This document shows positions 26,186 through 33,558 of a stretch of 40,406 nucleotides of DNA, one piece after another. The stretch covers positions 1-40,406 of the forward strand of contig JAHJMN010000094.1 in assembly GCA_018821305.1 (NCBI GenBank). The letters run 5' to 3'. The notes under the pieces were generated by a model. It searched no databases and was not told where the DNA came from. It saw only the letters and a list, made by a program, of their open reading frames with translations. The position numbers were made by a program, and so were the translations under genes. This DNA comes from Myxococcota bacterium (GTDB lineage Bacteria; Myxococcota_A; Polyangia; HGW-17). Positions within the stretch are counted from its first letter, which is position 1, and each line of letters starts with the position of its first letter.

Positions 26186-26881
26186 ATGAAAAAATTTATC
26201 TTACTTTCCCTTCTTTCAGTTTTATTTATCATGGGCTGTTCCGTCACTGAATCCGAAAATGTTAAAACGTCCGGTATCTGGGCTCATTACATAATTGAAG
26301 AAGACGAAATGGGCTCACTTACAGCATGGGCAATACTCCGCGTCGGTGGTGGCACCGGAACCATTATCGATCTCAGTGGTGGCGAGCATATGGAATGTAA
26401 CGGTGATGTTATGAACGAATGGGTGGAACCGATTACAAACTATCACTGGTCACGCATCATGCCCGATGAAGATCCCCAGAGACTTTATGATTTCACTTTT
26501 GTTCGAACGGACGAAGAAGTTACTACTCAGGTAGAACTGCCCTATCCCCCAATTATTACGGATATCCAGGTAGCCCTTATGGCAAATGGCGATGGCTTCA
26601 CGGTAACCTGGGATGCTTCCAATGCCGAAGACTTCGTTTCAATACAGTTTTCCGGTGAATGTATCGATACTGCAGTTGATTATGACGTTCCCGATGACGG
26701 AGAATATGTGTTCACGGATCTTGTTGTAAATCCAGCTTTTATTGGCACCGAATGCGAACTGGATGTTTGGGTTACAAGAGAAATTGAAGGCGATGTTAAT
26801 CCTTTATTCCAGGGTGGTTACACCGAAGCTCGCGCGATTGCCCACGACACTGTTACGTACACTCTTCCAGTTCTGGAATAA
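26186..26881 (+). CDS. Lipoprotein with fibronectin-like C-terminal domain
   Basis: Start chosen at the ATG at 26186, preceded by AGGAGG; a longer frame begins at 26132 but would bury the signal peptide. 231 residues. The lipoprotein signal MKKFILLSLLSVLFIMGC gives Cys18 as the lipidated residue. The mature protein is acidic. Its C-terminal half (PPIITDIQVALMANGDGFTV onwards) looks like an immunoglobulin/fibronectin-type beta sandwich with a Cys pair. It is probably anchored in the outer or inner membrane, function unknown. A second lipoprotein gene follows after about 100 bases, probably in the same unit. Confidence 0.75.
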   Translation: MKKFILLSLLSVLFIMGCSVTESENVKTSGIWAHYIIEEDEMGSLTAWAILRVGGGTGTIIDLSGGEHMECNGDVMNEWVEPITNYHWSRIMPDEDPQRLYDFTFVRTDEEVTTQVELPYPPIITDIQVALMANGDGFTVTWDASNAEDFVSIQFSGECIDTAVDYDVPDDGEYVFTDLVVNPAFIGTECELDVWVTREIEGDVNPLFQGGYTEARAIAHDTVTYTLPVLE

Positions 26882-26980
26882 TTTCCCTTTGCCCCTTGTT
26901 CCCCCTTGCTTTCCATGGTAAATTTCCGTAAACCTTCCTGTTTTTTATACAGGAAACGAACTCAATGCGACGGAGCTCAA

Positions 26981-27658
26981 ATGAAGTCGATAATTTCATT
27001 AATTTTATTCTCTGTTTTGCTTTTTTCCTGCGACGATGATCCCGGCAAGGGAACCTACGTAAACACTCCCCTTGTTTTAGAAAGTGGAGACGGCTGGACC
27101 GAGGAAACTTGCGGCCCGGATATATACCCATGCCCGCCCTATGGTACACGACAGTTTCAAACGGTACGCAATATTCCGTTTCTCCCGGGAAATGCAGCAG
27201 CTGAAGCTCTGCTTGTTGACGGCTCCCTCAGTGCTGACCTTGCAGCTTTCTATCGTATGCGCGACGACGGTTACCGGATGCTCATGATTGCAACTACCAC
27301 AGGTTGGTGCGAGCATTGTGAAGCTCAGATGGATACCATGCCCCTTTTGGTGGAGGATTACGGTTTTCTATCAGATAATCCTGAAGTTGCTTTTCTTGTA
27401 GTGGTGATGGAAGATGAAAATCTGGACTGGGCAACCCTGGAGTATTCCGGCATCTACAGTGCAGATCATGATATGGATGATCTCATCCCCGTAACAAACG
27501 ATCCCGGCAGAGCCTTTTTTCAGTTGATGACCGCCAGTGCATACCCCTTCAATCTCTATATCGACCTCAGGGACATGACTATTTTCGCCTATTCCAGTGC
27601 TCTGGAAACAGAAGAACTGTTCGGTCAGGAGCTTGAAAGCCTTCTCAATCAACTCTGA
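26981..27658 (+). CDS. Thioredoxin-like lipoprotein (WCEHC)
   Basis: Start chosen at the ATG at 26981 with GGAG upstream; 225 residues. The lipobox LLFSC places the lipid-carrying Cys at about residue 16. The central region, about 105-210, has a thioredoxin-like fold with the redox motif in TTGWCEHCEAQMDTMP, followed by a helix and a strand (VAFLVVVMEDEN), a cis-Pro-like YPFNLYIDL and a final strand. The two Cys of CEHC suggest a thiol-disulfide oxidoreductase or a peroxiredoxin/TlpA-type protein in the periplasm. Natural partners are unknown; the preceding lipoprotein has several Cys and could be a substrate. Confidence 0.75.
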   Translation: MKSIISLILFSVLLFSCDDDPGKGTYVNTPLVLESGDGWTEETCGPDIYPCPPYGTRQFQTVRNIPFLPGNAAAEALLVDGSLSADLAAFYRMRDDGYRMLMIATTTGWCEHCEAQMDTMPLLVEDYGFLSDNPEVAFLVVVMEDENLDWATLEYSGIYSADHDMDDLIPVTNDPGRAFFQLMTASAYPFNLYIDLRDMTIFAYSSALETEELFGQELESLLNQL

Positions 27659-27908
27659 TCCCCGGTTCCCCTGAAATACCACACTGCTGTAAAAAAAATC
27701 GAATCAAAAATGTTCAGGTAAATCGATGCTTTAAAACATCTGAGAAATTTTGCACGAATTCGTTTCAAATTATATTGCTGAAAACAAAAAAATCCGTATT
27801 CTATCGCCGGATGGGATGGGATAGATCCTTTACATTGATTTTTTTCCCTGATATATTCCCATCACTTTTGACACACAACTTTTTCAGTTATCTGAAAGGA
27901 GATTACAA
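27659..27908. promoter_or_regulatory. Upstream region of the glycolytic cluster
   Basis: 250 bases, AT-rich, preceding gap. It must contain the promoter of a likely highly expressed unit. TTGACA occurs at 27868-27873, but no -10 box at proper spacing was found and it lies too near the start codon, so no specific promoter is claimed. The ribosome site AAAGGAG before gap is strong. No terminator-like hairpin with a T run was seen after the lipoprotein gene. Confidence 0.35.
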
Positions 27909-28910
27909 ATGACTAAAGTAGCAATTAATGGTTTTGGAAGAATTGGTAGAGCAGTTATGAGACTTCTGGCTCAGGGTGACTCAGGCTTTGAAGTAGTTGC
28001 AATCAACGACCTTACAAGCCCCAAAGTTCTTCTTCACCTCCTCAAATATGACAGTGTTCACGGAAAATGCGAAAACGTAACCCTCGACGGCGACGTAATG
28101 GTTATCGGCAAACATCATGCAAAACTTTTAGCTGAGAAAAACCCCGAAGCTCTTCCATGGAAAGACCTCGGCGTTGACATCGTTCTAGAATGCACAGGAC
28201 TTTTCAGAAGTCTCGATTCTGCTGGCAAGCACATTACCGCCGGCGCTAAAAAAGTTATCATCAGCGCTCCCGCAAAAGCTGGCGTTGGAACCTTCGTTAT
28301 GGGCATCAACGAGCATGAATATGACAATGAAAAACATCACATAATCAGCAATGCCAGCTGTACAACCAACTGCCTTGCTCCCGTTGTGAAAGTTCTTCAT
28401 TCCAAATTCGGCGTTGTAAAAGGCCTCATGACAACAATTCACAGTTACACAAACGACCAGAGAATCCTTGATCTCCCGCACTCTGACCTCCGTAGAGCAA
28501 GAGCTGCTGCTGTATCAATGATCCCCACAACAACCGGCGCTGCTGCTGCTATCGGCCTCGTAATTCCCGATCTTCAGGGCAAAATTGACGGTTGTGCTGT
28601 ACGCGTTCCTACTCCGAACGTATCCCTCGTTGACTTTGTTGCGGAACTTAAATGCGAAACAACAAAAGAAGAAATCAATGCTGCTATCGTTGAAGCTACC
28701 AAAGACGGTCCTCTTGCAGGCAGACTCTTCGCAACTGAAGAAGAACTCGTAAGCGTTGACTTCAATGGTTCCACCGCTTCTTCCACCGTTGATCTCGGCT
28801 ACACCACCGCAATGGGTAACATGGTTAAAGTTCTTTCCTGGTACGACAATGAAGTCGGATACAGCGCAAGACTCATCGATCTCACAAATCTCGTAGCTTC
28901 CAAACTCTAA
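27909..28910 (+). CDS. gap: Glyceraldehyde-3-phosphate dehydrogenase, type I
   Basis: 333 residues, the usual length. The NAD-binding start INGFGRIGR, the active-site Cys in [13 protein letters not shown], the phosphate-binding region and the C-terminal [16 protein letters not shown] are all present. It catalyses reversible oxidative phosphorylation of glyceraldehyde 3-phosphate to 1,3-bisphosphoglycerate in glycolysis and gluconeogenesis. A strong ribosome site (AAAGGAG) precedes the ATG. Codons end in C much more often than in the kinase genes, consistent with high expression. First gene of the gap-pgk-tpiA cluster; a short perfect hairpin follows before pgk. Confidence 0.98.
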   Translation: MTKVAINGFGRIGRAVMRLLAQGDSGFEVVAINDLTSPKVLLHLLKYDSVHGKCENVTLDGDVMVIGKHHAKLLAEKNPEALPWKDLGVDIVLECTGLFRSLDSAGKHITAGAKKVIISAPAKAGVGTFVMGINEHEYDNEKHHIISNASCTTNCLAPVVKVLHSKFGVVKGLMTTIHSYTNDQRILDLPHSDLRRARAAAVSMIPTTTGAAAAIGLVIPDLQGKIDGCAVRVPTPNVSLVDFVAELKCETTKEEINAAIVEATKDGPLAGRLFATEEELVSVDFNGSTASSTVDLGYTTAMGNMVKVLSWYDNEVGYSARLIDLTNLVASKL

Positions 28911-28918
28911 TCAGTTGA

Positions 28919-28937
28919 TGTCCTGAATTTCAGGACA
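28919..28937. repeat. Short TGTCCTGA palindrome between gap and pgk
   Basis: TGTCCTGA and TCAGGACA form a perfect 8-base-pair stem around ATT, followed by CGAATTT. It carries the same core as the composite elements at 7411, 15061 and 30193, whose module-2 arms contain CTGTCCTGA and TCAGGACAG. No T run follows, so it is not a typical terminator. It could act as an mRNA processing or stabilising hairpin. Confidence 0.7.
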
Positions 28938-28987
28938 CGAATTTACTCTTTCTAACTATTACCTTTTTTTCGGAAAGGTTCATACAA

Positions 28988-30169
28988 ATGAGCATACTTT
29001 CAATCAAAGAACTTCCCATTGCAGGGAAAAAAGTATTCATCCGTGTGGATTTCAACGTCCCATTGAAGGACAGCAAAGTTACAGATTCAACGAGAATTGA
29101 TGCTGCTCTGCCCACAATCAGATTCGCTCTGGAAAAAGGTGCAAAAGTTATTTTAGCTTCTCACCTCGGGCGTCCCAAAGGAAAACCGGATCCAAAATAT
29201 TCCATGGAACCCGTTGGGGCCGTTTTAGCGGAAAAACTCGGAATGGATATCATTCTTGCGGACGCACCAGTGGGTGATGGCCCCTTCAAACTCGCCAATG
29301 AGCTTAAAGACGGTCAGGTTCTCCTTTTAGAAAACCTCCGCTGGCATCCGGGTGAGGAAGGAAACGACGAATCTTTTTCAAAAGCTCTCGCTTCCATGGC
29401 TGATGTTTATGTAAACGACGCTTTCGGAACAGCTCACCGGGCTCATGCTTCCACCGCAGGGATGATTCCCCACGTTGAAGAAGCTGGTGCCGGTTTCCTC
29501 ATGGAAAAAGAAGTTAAGTTCTTCGAGAAACTTCTCAGTGCCCCGGAAAAACCCTTTGTGGCAATCCTCGGTGGTGCAAAAGTATCTGACAAAGTTGGTG
29601 TTATTAAAAACCTCATGAATCTCGTTGATAAAATCCTTATCGGCGGAGCCATGGCCAATACCTTCCTTGCCGCTCAGGGACATCACCTCGGAAACAGCAA
29701 AATCGAAGAAGATAAGCTCAATCTTTGCCGCGAACTCATTGATGGCGCCAAAGCACGTAACATTGAACTCATTCTTCCTGTTGATCTCAAATACGCAAAC
29801 AGCCTCGATGCAACCGAGACAACAACCGTTGCCGTAATCAAGGGCGTACCTTCTGATCAGATGGCCCTCGATATCGGGCCTGAATCTGCAAAAATCTTTG
29901 CAAAAGCCCTGTCCGATGCCCAGACTATTTTCTGGAACGGCCCCATGGGTGTTTTTGAAAATCCCGTTTTAGCAGAAGGCACTATGGCTGTTGCAAAAGC
30001 CGTTGCCGACAACAAAGGCATCACCGTAATCGGCGGTGGTGACAGTGTTGCCGCAATCAACAAAGCAGGCCTTTCTGATAAAATCAGCCACATTTCCACC
30101 GGTGGTGGTGCTTCCCTCGAAATGATGGAAGGCATCTCACTTCCCGGACTTGTTGCCCTTGCCCGCTGA
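28988..30169 (+). CDS. pgk: Phosphoglycerate kinase
   Basis: 393 residues, normal length. Landmarks: [78 protein letters not shown] and the final [30 protein letters not shown]. It transfers phosphate between 1,3-bisphosphoglycerate and ADP to make ATP. Ribosome site GAAAGG precedes the ATG. It follows gap after 77 bases and precedes tpiA after a 266-base spacer that holds a dispersed hairpin element. The C-ending codon preference matches that of gap. Confidence 0.98.
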   Translation: MSILSIKELPIAGKKVFIRVDFNVPLKDSKVTDSTRIDAALPTIRFALEKGAKVILASHLGRPKGKPDPKYSMEPVGAVLAEKLGMDIILADAPVGDGPFKLANELKDGQVLLLENLRWHPGEEGNDESFSKALASMADVYVNDAFGTAHRAHASTAGMIPHVEEAGAGFLMEKEVKFFEKLLSAPEKPFVAILGGAKVSDKVGVIKNLMNLVDKILIGGAMANTFLAAQGHHLGNSKIEEDKLNLCRELIDGAKARNIELILPVDLKYANSLDATETTTVAVIKGVPSDQMALDIGPESAKIFAKALSDAQTIFWNGPMGVFENPVLAEGTMAVAKAVADNKGITVIGGGDSVAAINKAGLSDKISHISTGGGASLEMMEGISLPGLVALAR

Positions 30170-30192
30170 TTTATTTCAGCTATAGGCGTTTT

Positions 30193-30410
30193 TAGTTAGT
30201 TCGTGTCCTGTAATTCGCTTCGCGAAGGATTTTATTAAAAATCCTAACAGGCCACTAGTAATATTTTTAACACCTTGCGGTTACTGTCTAAAACGTATTT
30301 CCGAAGGAAATCGTCAAAGACGACAACTGTTTTCTTTGAAAACAGTGAGAGTCCCTAGCAAAAAAATCGACGTTATTTTTGAAAAATCGTATTTCAGGAC
30401 AGTAACTAGT
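30193..30410. repeat. Dispersed composite hairpin element, copy C, expanded
   Basis: Module 1 has outer arms GTGTCCTGT and ACAGGCCAC (one mismatch) and an inner perfect 8-base stem AGGATTTT-ATTA-AAAATCCT (30226-30245). The linker AACACCTTGCGG follows. Module 2 arms TTACTGTC (30281-30288) and GACAGTAA (30398-30405) enclose an enlarged loop. In it lie three successive perfect hairpins with three-base loops: ATTTCC-GAA-GGAAAT (30297), TCGTC-AAA-GACGA (30311) and ACTGTTTTC-TTT-GAAAACAGT (30326). The element sits between pgk and tpiA, within the presumed glycolytic transcript. Confidence 0.85.
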
Positions 30411-30435
30411 CAAAATTGAACCTCAGGAGAATAAA

Positions 30436-31212
30436 ATGGCAAGAACATTCCATATATACGGAAACTGGAAACTTAATAAAAACGCATCTGAGTCTGCTCA
30501 GTTAGCCCTTGAAACCGCTCAAGCTGCCGCCGTTACAAACGGAAAAGTTAAAGTAGCAGTAGCGCCGGTTTTCACTAATATTACTACCGTTAGAAGTGCC
30601 CTTGGCAGCACTTCCCATGTAAATCTCCTTGCCCAGAACGGTTATCCGAAGGCAAGTGGCGCTTTTACGGGAGAAGTATCATTTGCGCTCCTTAAGGACG
30701 CAGGATGTGACGGGGTTATCATTGGACACAGCGAAAGACGACAGATTTTTGGCGAAACAAATGAATTCATCGCCGATAAAGTTCAAGCTGCTGCGGAGAT
30801 CGGACTTCAGGTCGTACTTTGCTGCGGTGAAACTCTCGATGAGAGAGAAGCAGGCAAAACCTGGGAAATCGTTGAAAAACAGTTAACTGTTGGTCTTTCA
30901 AAACTTCCGGAAAACCTCCGCTCTTCCGTTATAATCGCTTATGAACCCGTATGGGCTATCGGTACAGGAAAAACAGCTTCTCCGGATCAGGCACAGGAAA
31001 TTCATGCCCTTATCCGCAAACTTCTGGGCACATTATGGACCCCCAGTCAGGCCGCAGAAGTTATTATCCAGTACGGTGGCAGTGTTAATGAGAGTAACGC
31101 TCTGGAACTTTTCCGCAAGGAAGACATTGATGGAGCTTTAGTTGGTGGTGCTGCCCTCAAAGTTGACAGTTTTTCAAAAATCATCCAGGCTGCTTTCGAA
31201 GTAAGTCAATGA
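30436..31212 (+). CDS. tpiA: Triosephosphate isomerase
   Basis: 258 residues. Substrate Lys in GNWKLNK, catalytic His in IIGHSERR and catalytic Glu in AYEPVWAIGTG are all present, along with the phosphate-binding YGGSVNESNA and GALVGGAAL. It interconverts dihydroxyacetone phosphate and glyceraldehyde 3-phosphate. Ribosome site AGGAGA precedes the ATG by 7 bases. Its stop overlaps the start of tadA (ATGA), so the tRNA-modifying enzyme downstream is co-translated with this glycolytic gene. Confidence 0.98.
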   Translation: MARTFHIYGNWKLNKNASESAQLALETAQAAAVTNGKVKVAVAPVFTNITTVRSALGSTSHVNLLAQNGYPKASGAFTGEVSFALLKDAGCDGVIIGHSERRQIFGETNEFIADKVQAAAEIGLQVVLCCGETLDEREAGKTWEIVEKQLTVGLSKLPENLRSSVIIAYEPVWAIGTGKTASPDQAQEIHALIRKLLGTLWTPSQAAEVIIQYGGSVNESNALELFRKEDIDGALVGGAALKVDSFSKIIQAAFEVSQ

Positions 31213-31685
31213 CAATGCCCAAAAGTCACCGGGCTGTATTCATGGCCCGGGCCCTCGAACTGGCGCAAAAATGCCTCCTTTCCGGCGATGTTCCTATCGG
31301 CGCCGTGGTTGTATCAAACGGTAAAATTATTGGCGAAGGTTATAATACCCGGCAGCGGGACAGCGATATTAGCGGGCATGCTGAGGTTATCGCTATGAAA
31401 ATGGCCGCCGAGACTCTGGGAACCTGGAAACTTGAGGGCTGCGATCTGTATGTAACCCTTGAACCGTGCATCATGTGTGCCGGGGCCATTGTATCCGCCC
31501 GCATCGAAACTCTCATTTATGGAGCTGCAGATGAAAAAGCCGGTGGAGTTCGTTCTCTCTACGCCATTTGTGAAGACCCCCGTCTTAATCATCGGGTGAA
31601 AGTCCTCACGGGTATAAAAAGCGGGGAATGTTCTGAGTTAATCACCGGTTTCTTTAGAAATATCCGGGAACTCAAGTCATCATGA
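31209..31685 (+). CDS. tadA: tRNA-specific adenosine deaminase
   Basis: 158 residues of the cytidine/deoxycytidylate deaminase fold. Zinc ligands and catalytic Glu are in SGHAEVIAM and PCIMCAGAI. The region DVPIGAVVV and the RLNH-type segment DPRLNHRVKV are typical of TadA. It converts adenosine 34 to inosine in the tRNA-Arg(ACG) wobble position, an essential decoding step. The ATG overlaps the tpiA stop by ATGA; a second ATG two codons later is also possible. Its own stop overlaps the next gene's ATG in the same way. Confidence 0.93.
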   Translation: MTMPKSHRAVFMARALELAQKCLLSGDVPIGAVVVSNGKIIGEGYNTRQRDSDISGHAEVIAMKMAAETLGTWKLEGCDLYVTLEPCIMCAGAIVSARIETLIYGAADEKAGGVRSLYAICEDPRLNHRVKVLTGIKSGECSELITGFFRNIRELKSS

Positions 31686-32677
31686 ACCGATTTTTCCTCT
31701 TCTTCCTGATTACCTCCATCTTCATGTCCTGCAATGCAGACCCAAAGAAACTCGCGGGCAAACGGAAGAAAACTTCAAAGAAAGTTACAAAGAAAAAGGT
31801 TGAAGAACGTGGAACCGGCTTTTTCGGCAGTGAATCGAAGGATTTACGTATTGCGCTACGCCCCGTCGATGTTGATGGGATGCTGAAAAAACGGCTTCAG
31901 ATTGGGGTTTTGTACACGCGAGGGGACCATGCGCGTTCCAGTTTGCGCCTGATTGAAACATCTGAAAAATCCGATCAGGCGGCATGTGATGTTGACTGGT
32001 ATCTGGACATCTGGACTGGACATAGTTACTCGCTCCTCGAAATTATGTGGAAATGCAAACGGTTTCGGTGGAAGGGCAGCATCTGGACCATGTCAACGAG
32101 TGCTTTTAAAGCTTTCAGTTCTCTGATAACCAATGCTCGTCTGCATCCGGAGCGATGGCTTGCCATCGTCAAAGTCCCGGTAATCCATGCACCTTCGACA
32201 ATAACATCCAGTGTCCGTGAGTTTGTGGAGGAAACAATACCTTTGGAATATGACCTTACGCGCTATCCTTCTTTTAAGGTCATAACTGAATATGCCAAGC
32301 CAATGCCGCAGGATTTAAGTACACTTGATTCCGAAGTAAAGGAACTCCGCGATGTCCTCCGAAAGCGTCTTGAGGAATTCAAACTGTCTGCTCAGAAACG
32401 CTCCAGCGGTATTATCCGGCGCATTTTACCGCCGATTTCCGAAAAGGAAGTTTTCAGCCGGGAGCTGAACGCGATATGGTCCATGACCATAATCTGCAAT
32501 CTCGGCACGAATACAGACCGCATTTACTGGATGAGTCAGTTTAAAAACGTATGGGTTAAATCCATAACAATACCCACGCATTACCGAATGATGTTCGTTA
32601 AAAAAGAGCACAAAACCGGCCCCACGTTCAACGCCCGCATTTCCGCCCTCGATCTGGATCCCCCCCTCGAATACTGA
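31682..32677 (+). CDS. Lipoprotein of unknown function
   Basis: 331 residues. Signal sequence FFLFFLITSIFMSC places the lipidated Cys at about 17. A Lys-rich basic stretch (KRKKTSKKVTKKKVEE) follows, then a mixed alpha/beta body with several Trp (WKGSIWTMS, ELNAIWSMT, RIYWMSQFKNVWVK). No known domain recognised. The ATG overlaps the tadA stop (ATGA). The Lys-rich linker after the lipid anchor could contact membrane phosphates or peptidoglycan. It is the last gene of the glycolytic-tadA unit; a hairpin-rich non-coding block begins 28 bases after its stop. Confidence 0.75.
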   Translation: MNRFFLFFLITSIFMSCNADPKKLAGKRKKTSKKVTKKKVEERGTGFFGSESKDLRIALRPVDVDGMLKKRLQIGVLYTRGDHARSSLRLIETSEKSDQAACDVDWYLDIWTGHSYSLLEIMWKCKRFRWKGSIWTMSTSAFKAFSSLITNARLHPERWLAIVKVPVIHAPSTITSSVREFVEETIPLEYDLTRYPSFKVITEYAKPMPQDLSTLDSEVKELRDVLRKRLEEFKLSAQKRSSGIIRRILPPISEKEVFSRELNAIWSMTIICNLGTNTDRIYWMSQFKNVWVKSITIPTHYRMMFVKKEHKTGPTFNARISALDLDPPLEY

Positions 32678-32704
32678 GAGTCGGTGCGGATTAGCGTTTT
32701 TTGT

Positions 32705-32723
32705 GGGACACCTTCAGTGTCCC
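32705..32723. repeat. Hairpin GGGACAC-CTTCA-GTGTCCC
   Basis: A perfect 7-base-pair stem with a five-base loop, 28 bases after the lipoprotein stop and just before a larger hairpin. No U-run follows directly, but together the two hairpins could end transcription or protect the mRNA 3' end. Confidence 0.6.
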
Positions 32724-32726
32724 GGC

Positions 32727-32772
32727 CTTTTCCTCTTCCTTGCGCCTGCGGCGACGCAAGGAAGAGGAAAAG
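32727..32772. repeat. Long perfect hairpin, 18-base-pair stem
   Basis: CTTTTCCTCTTCCTTGCG (32727-32744) pairs without mismatch with 32755-32772, enclosing a GC-rich 10-base loop (CCTGCGGCGA). It lies in the non-coding block after the lipoprotein gene. One arm is pure pyrimidine for 15 bases, so the stem is a homopurine/homopyrimidine duplex. It may be a strong bidirectional transcription barrier or the stem of a small repeat element. Confidence 0.8.
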
Positions 32773-32860
32773 GGGCGGGAAGAGAACGCATAACCCAGAG
32801 CTGAAGCACTGGGCTAATTACAGGCGTTCTTGCGAACGCGGAAAATCCGACGTTTTTCAA

Positions 32861-33300
32861 TCACATAAACGTGAATGACGCCACCCGCGAATCCAAACAC
32901 GATGTTGAATCCGCGGATCATGAGCCTGTGGCCACACAGGCGAAAGTTTATCAGCCCGGCTCGTGAGAGCCGGGACGGCGTTGGGGTAATCACATAAACG
33001 TGAATGACGCCACCCGCGAATCCAAACACGATGTTGAATCCGCGGATCATGAGCCTGTGGCCACACAGGCGAAAGTTTATCAGCCCGGCTCGAGAGAGCC
33101 GGGACGGCGGCGGGGTAATCACATAAACGTGAATGACACCACCCGTGAATCCCAAACACGATGTTGAATCCGCGGATCATGAGTCCGCAAGGACGAAAGC
33201 TTTTCAGCCCGGCTCGTGAGAGCCGGGACGGCGCCGGGGTAATCACATAAACGTAAATGACGCCGCCCGTGAATCCGAACACGATGTTGAATCCGCGGAT
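32861..33300. repeat. Tandem repeat, 124-129 base units
   Basis: Units begin at 32861, 32990, 33119 and 33243 with TCACATAAACGT(G/A)AATGAC; the first two are 129 bases, the third 124, and the fourth is cut short by the hexamer array. Each full unit has GAATCCGCGGATCATGAG and the hairpin CCCGGCTC-GTGA-GAGCCGGG (GAGA in unit 2). Units 1 and 2 also have GCCTGTG-GCCA-CACAGGC, replaced in unit 3. A related diverged unit lies at 33420-33558, and a partial one before 32861 (GCGTTCTTGCGAACGCGG). Confidence 0.88.
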
Positions 33301-33381
33301 CCTGATCCTGATCCTGATCCTGATCCTGATCCTGATCCTGATCCTGATCCTGATCCTGATCCTGATCCTGATCCCGATCCT
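33298..33381. repeat. Hexamer array (GATCCT)14
   Basis: Fourteen consecutive hexamers; the thirteenth reads GATCCC, the others are exact. Each includes a GATC palindrome, so 14 potential Dam-type sites fall within 84 bases. It starts at the GGATC inside a 124-129 base unit, so it likely expanded from it by slippage. Such arrays vary in length between strains. Confidence 0.92.
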
Positions 33382-33558
33382 GTTTACCTGACTCCTGACT
33401 CCCTGTTTCCCTGTTAAAAGGCGTTTTCACGAACGCGGAAAATCCGACGTTCTGCAATCTTGTAGACGGGAATGACATCACCCGTGAATCCCAAACACGA
33501 CCCTGAATCCGCGGATCATGGGAACGGCGCTGGGTTAATCACATAGACGTGAAGGACA

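Larger units (their letters stand above)
32678..33558. repeat. Repeat-rich non-coding block
   Basis: 881 bases between the lipoprotein gene and the alpha-2-macroglobulin gene, without a credible gene. In order it has two hairpins (32705, 32727), the hairpin-like CCCAG..CTGGG (32794-32813), imperfect tandem units of 124-129 bases, an 84-base hexamer array, and a diverged final unit reaching the stop of the macroglobulin gene. Open frames here on the minus strand are translated repeats (Asp-Gln runs or repeating VIHVYVI segments). Confidence 0.8.

Noticed and set aside
27868-27873. TTGACA as a -35 box for gap
   Set aside because: No -10 box lies at 16-18 bases, and the position would put the transcript start inside the ribosome site.
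28919-28937. Rho-independent terminator after gap
   Set aside because: The hairpin is perfect but lacks a following T run, and pgk continues in the same direction within 77 bases.
32861-33300. Possible CRISPR array
   Set aside because: Units are 124-129 bases and similar along their whole length, with no alternation of short repeats and unique spacers, and no cas genes are present.
32814-33481. Three overlapping minus-strand frames with repeating VIHVYVI or Asp-Gln runs
   Set aside because: They are translations of the tandem units and the GATCCT array, lack ribosome sites and change frame between units.
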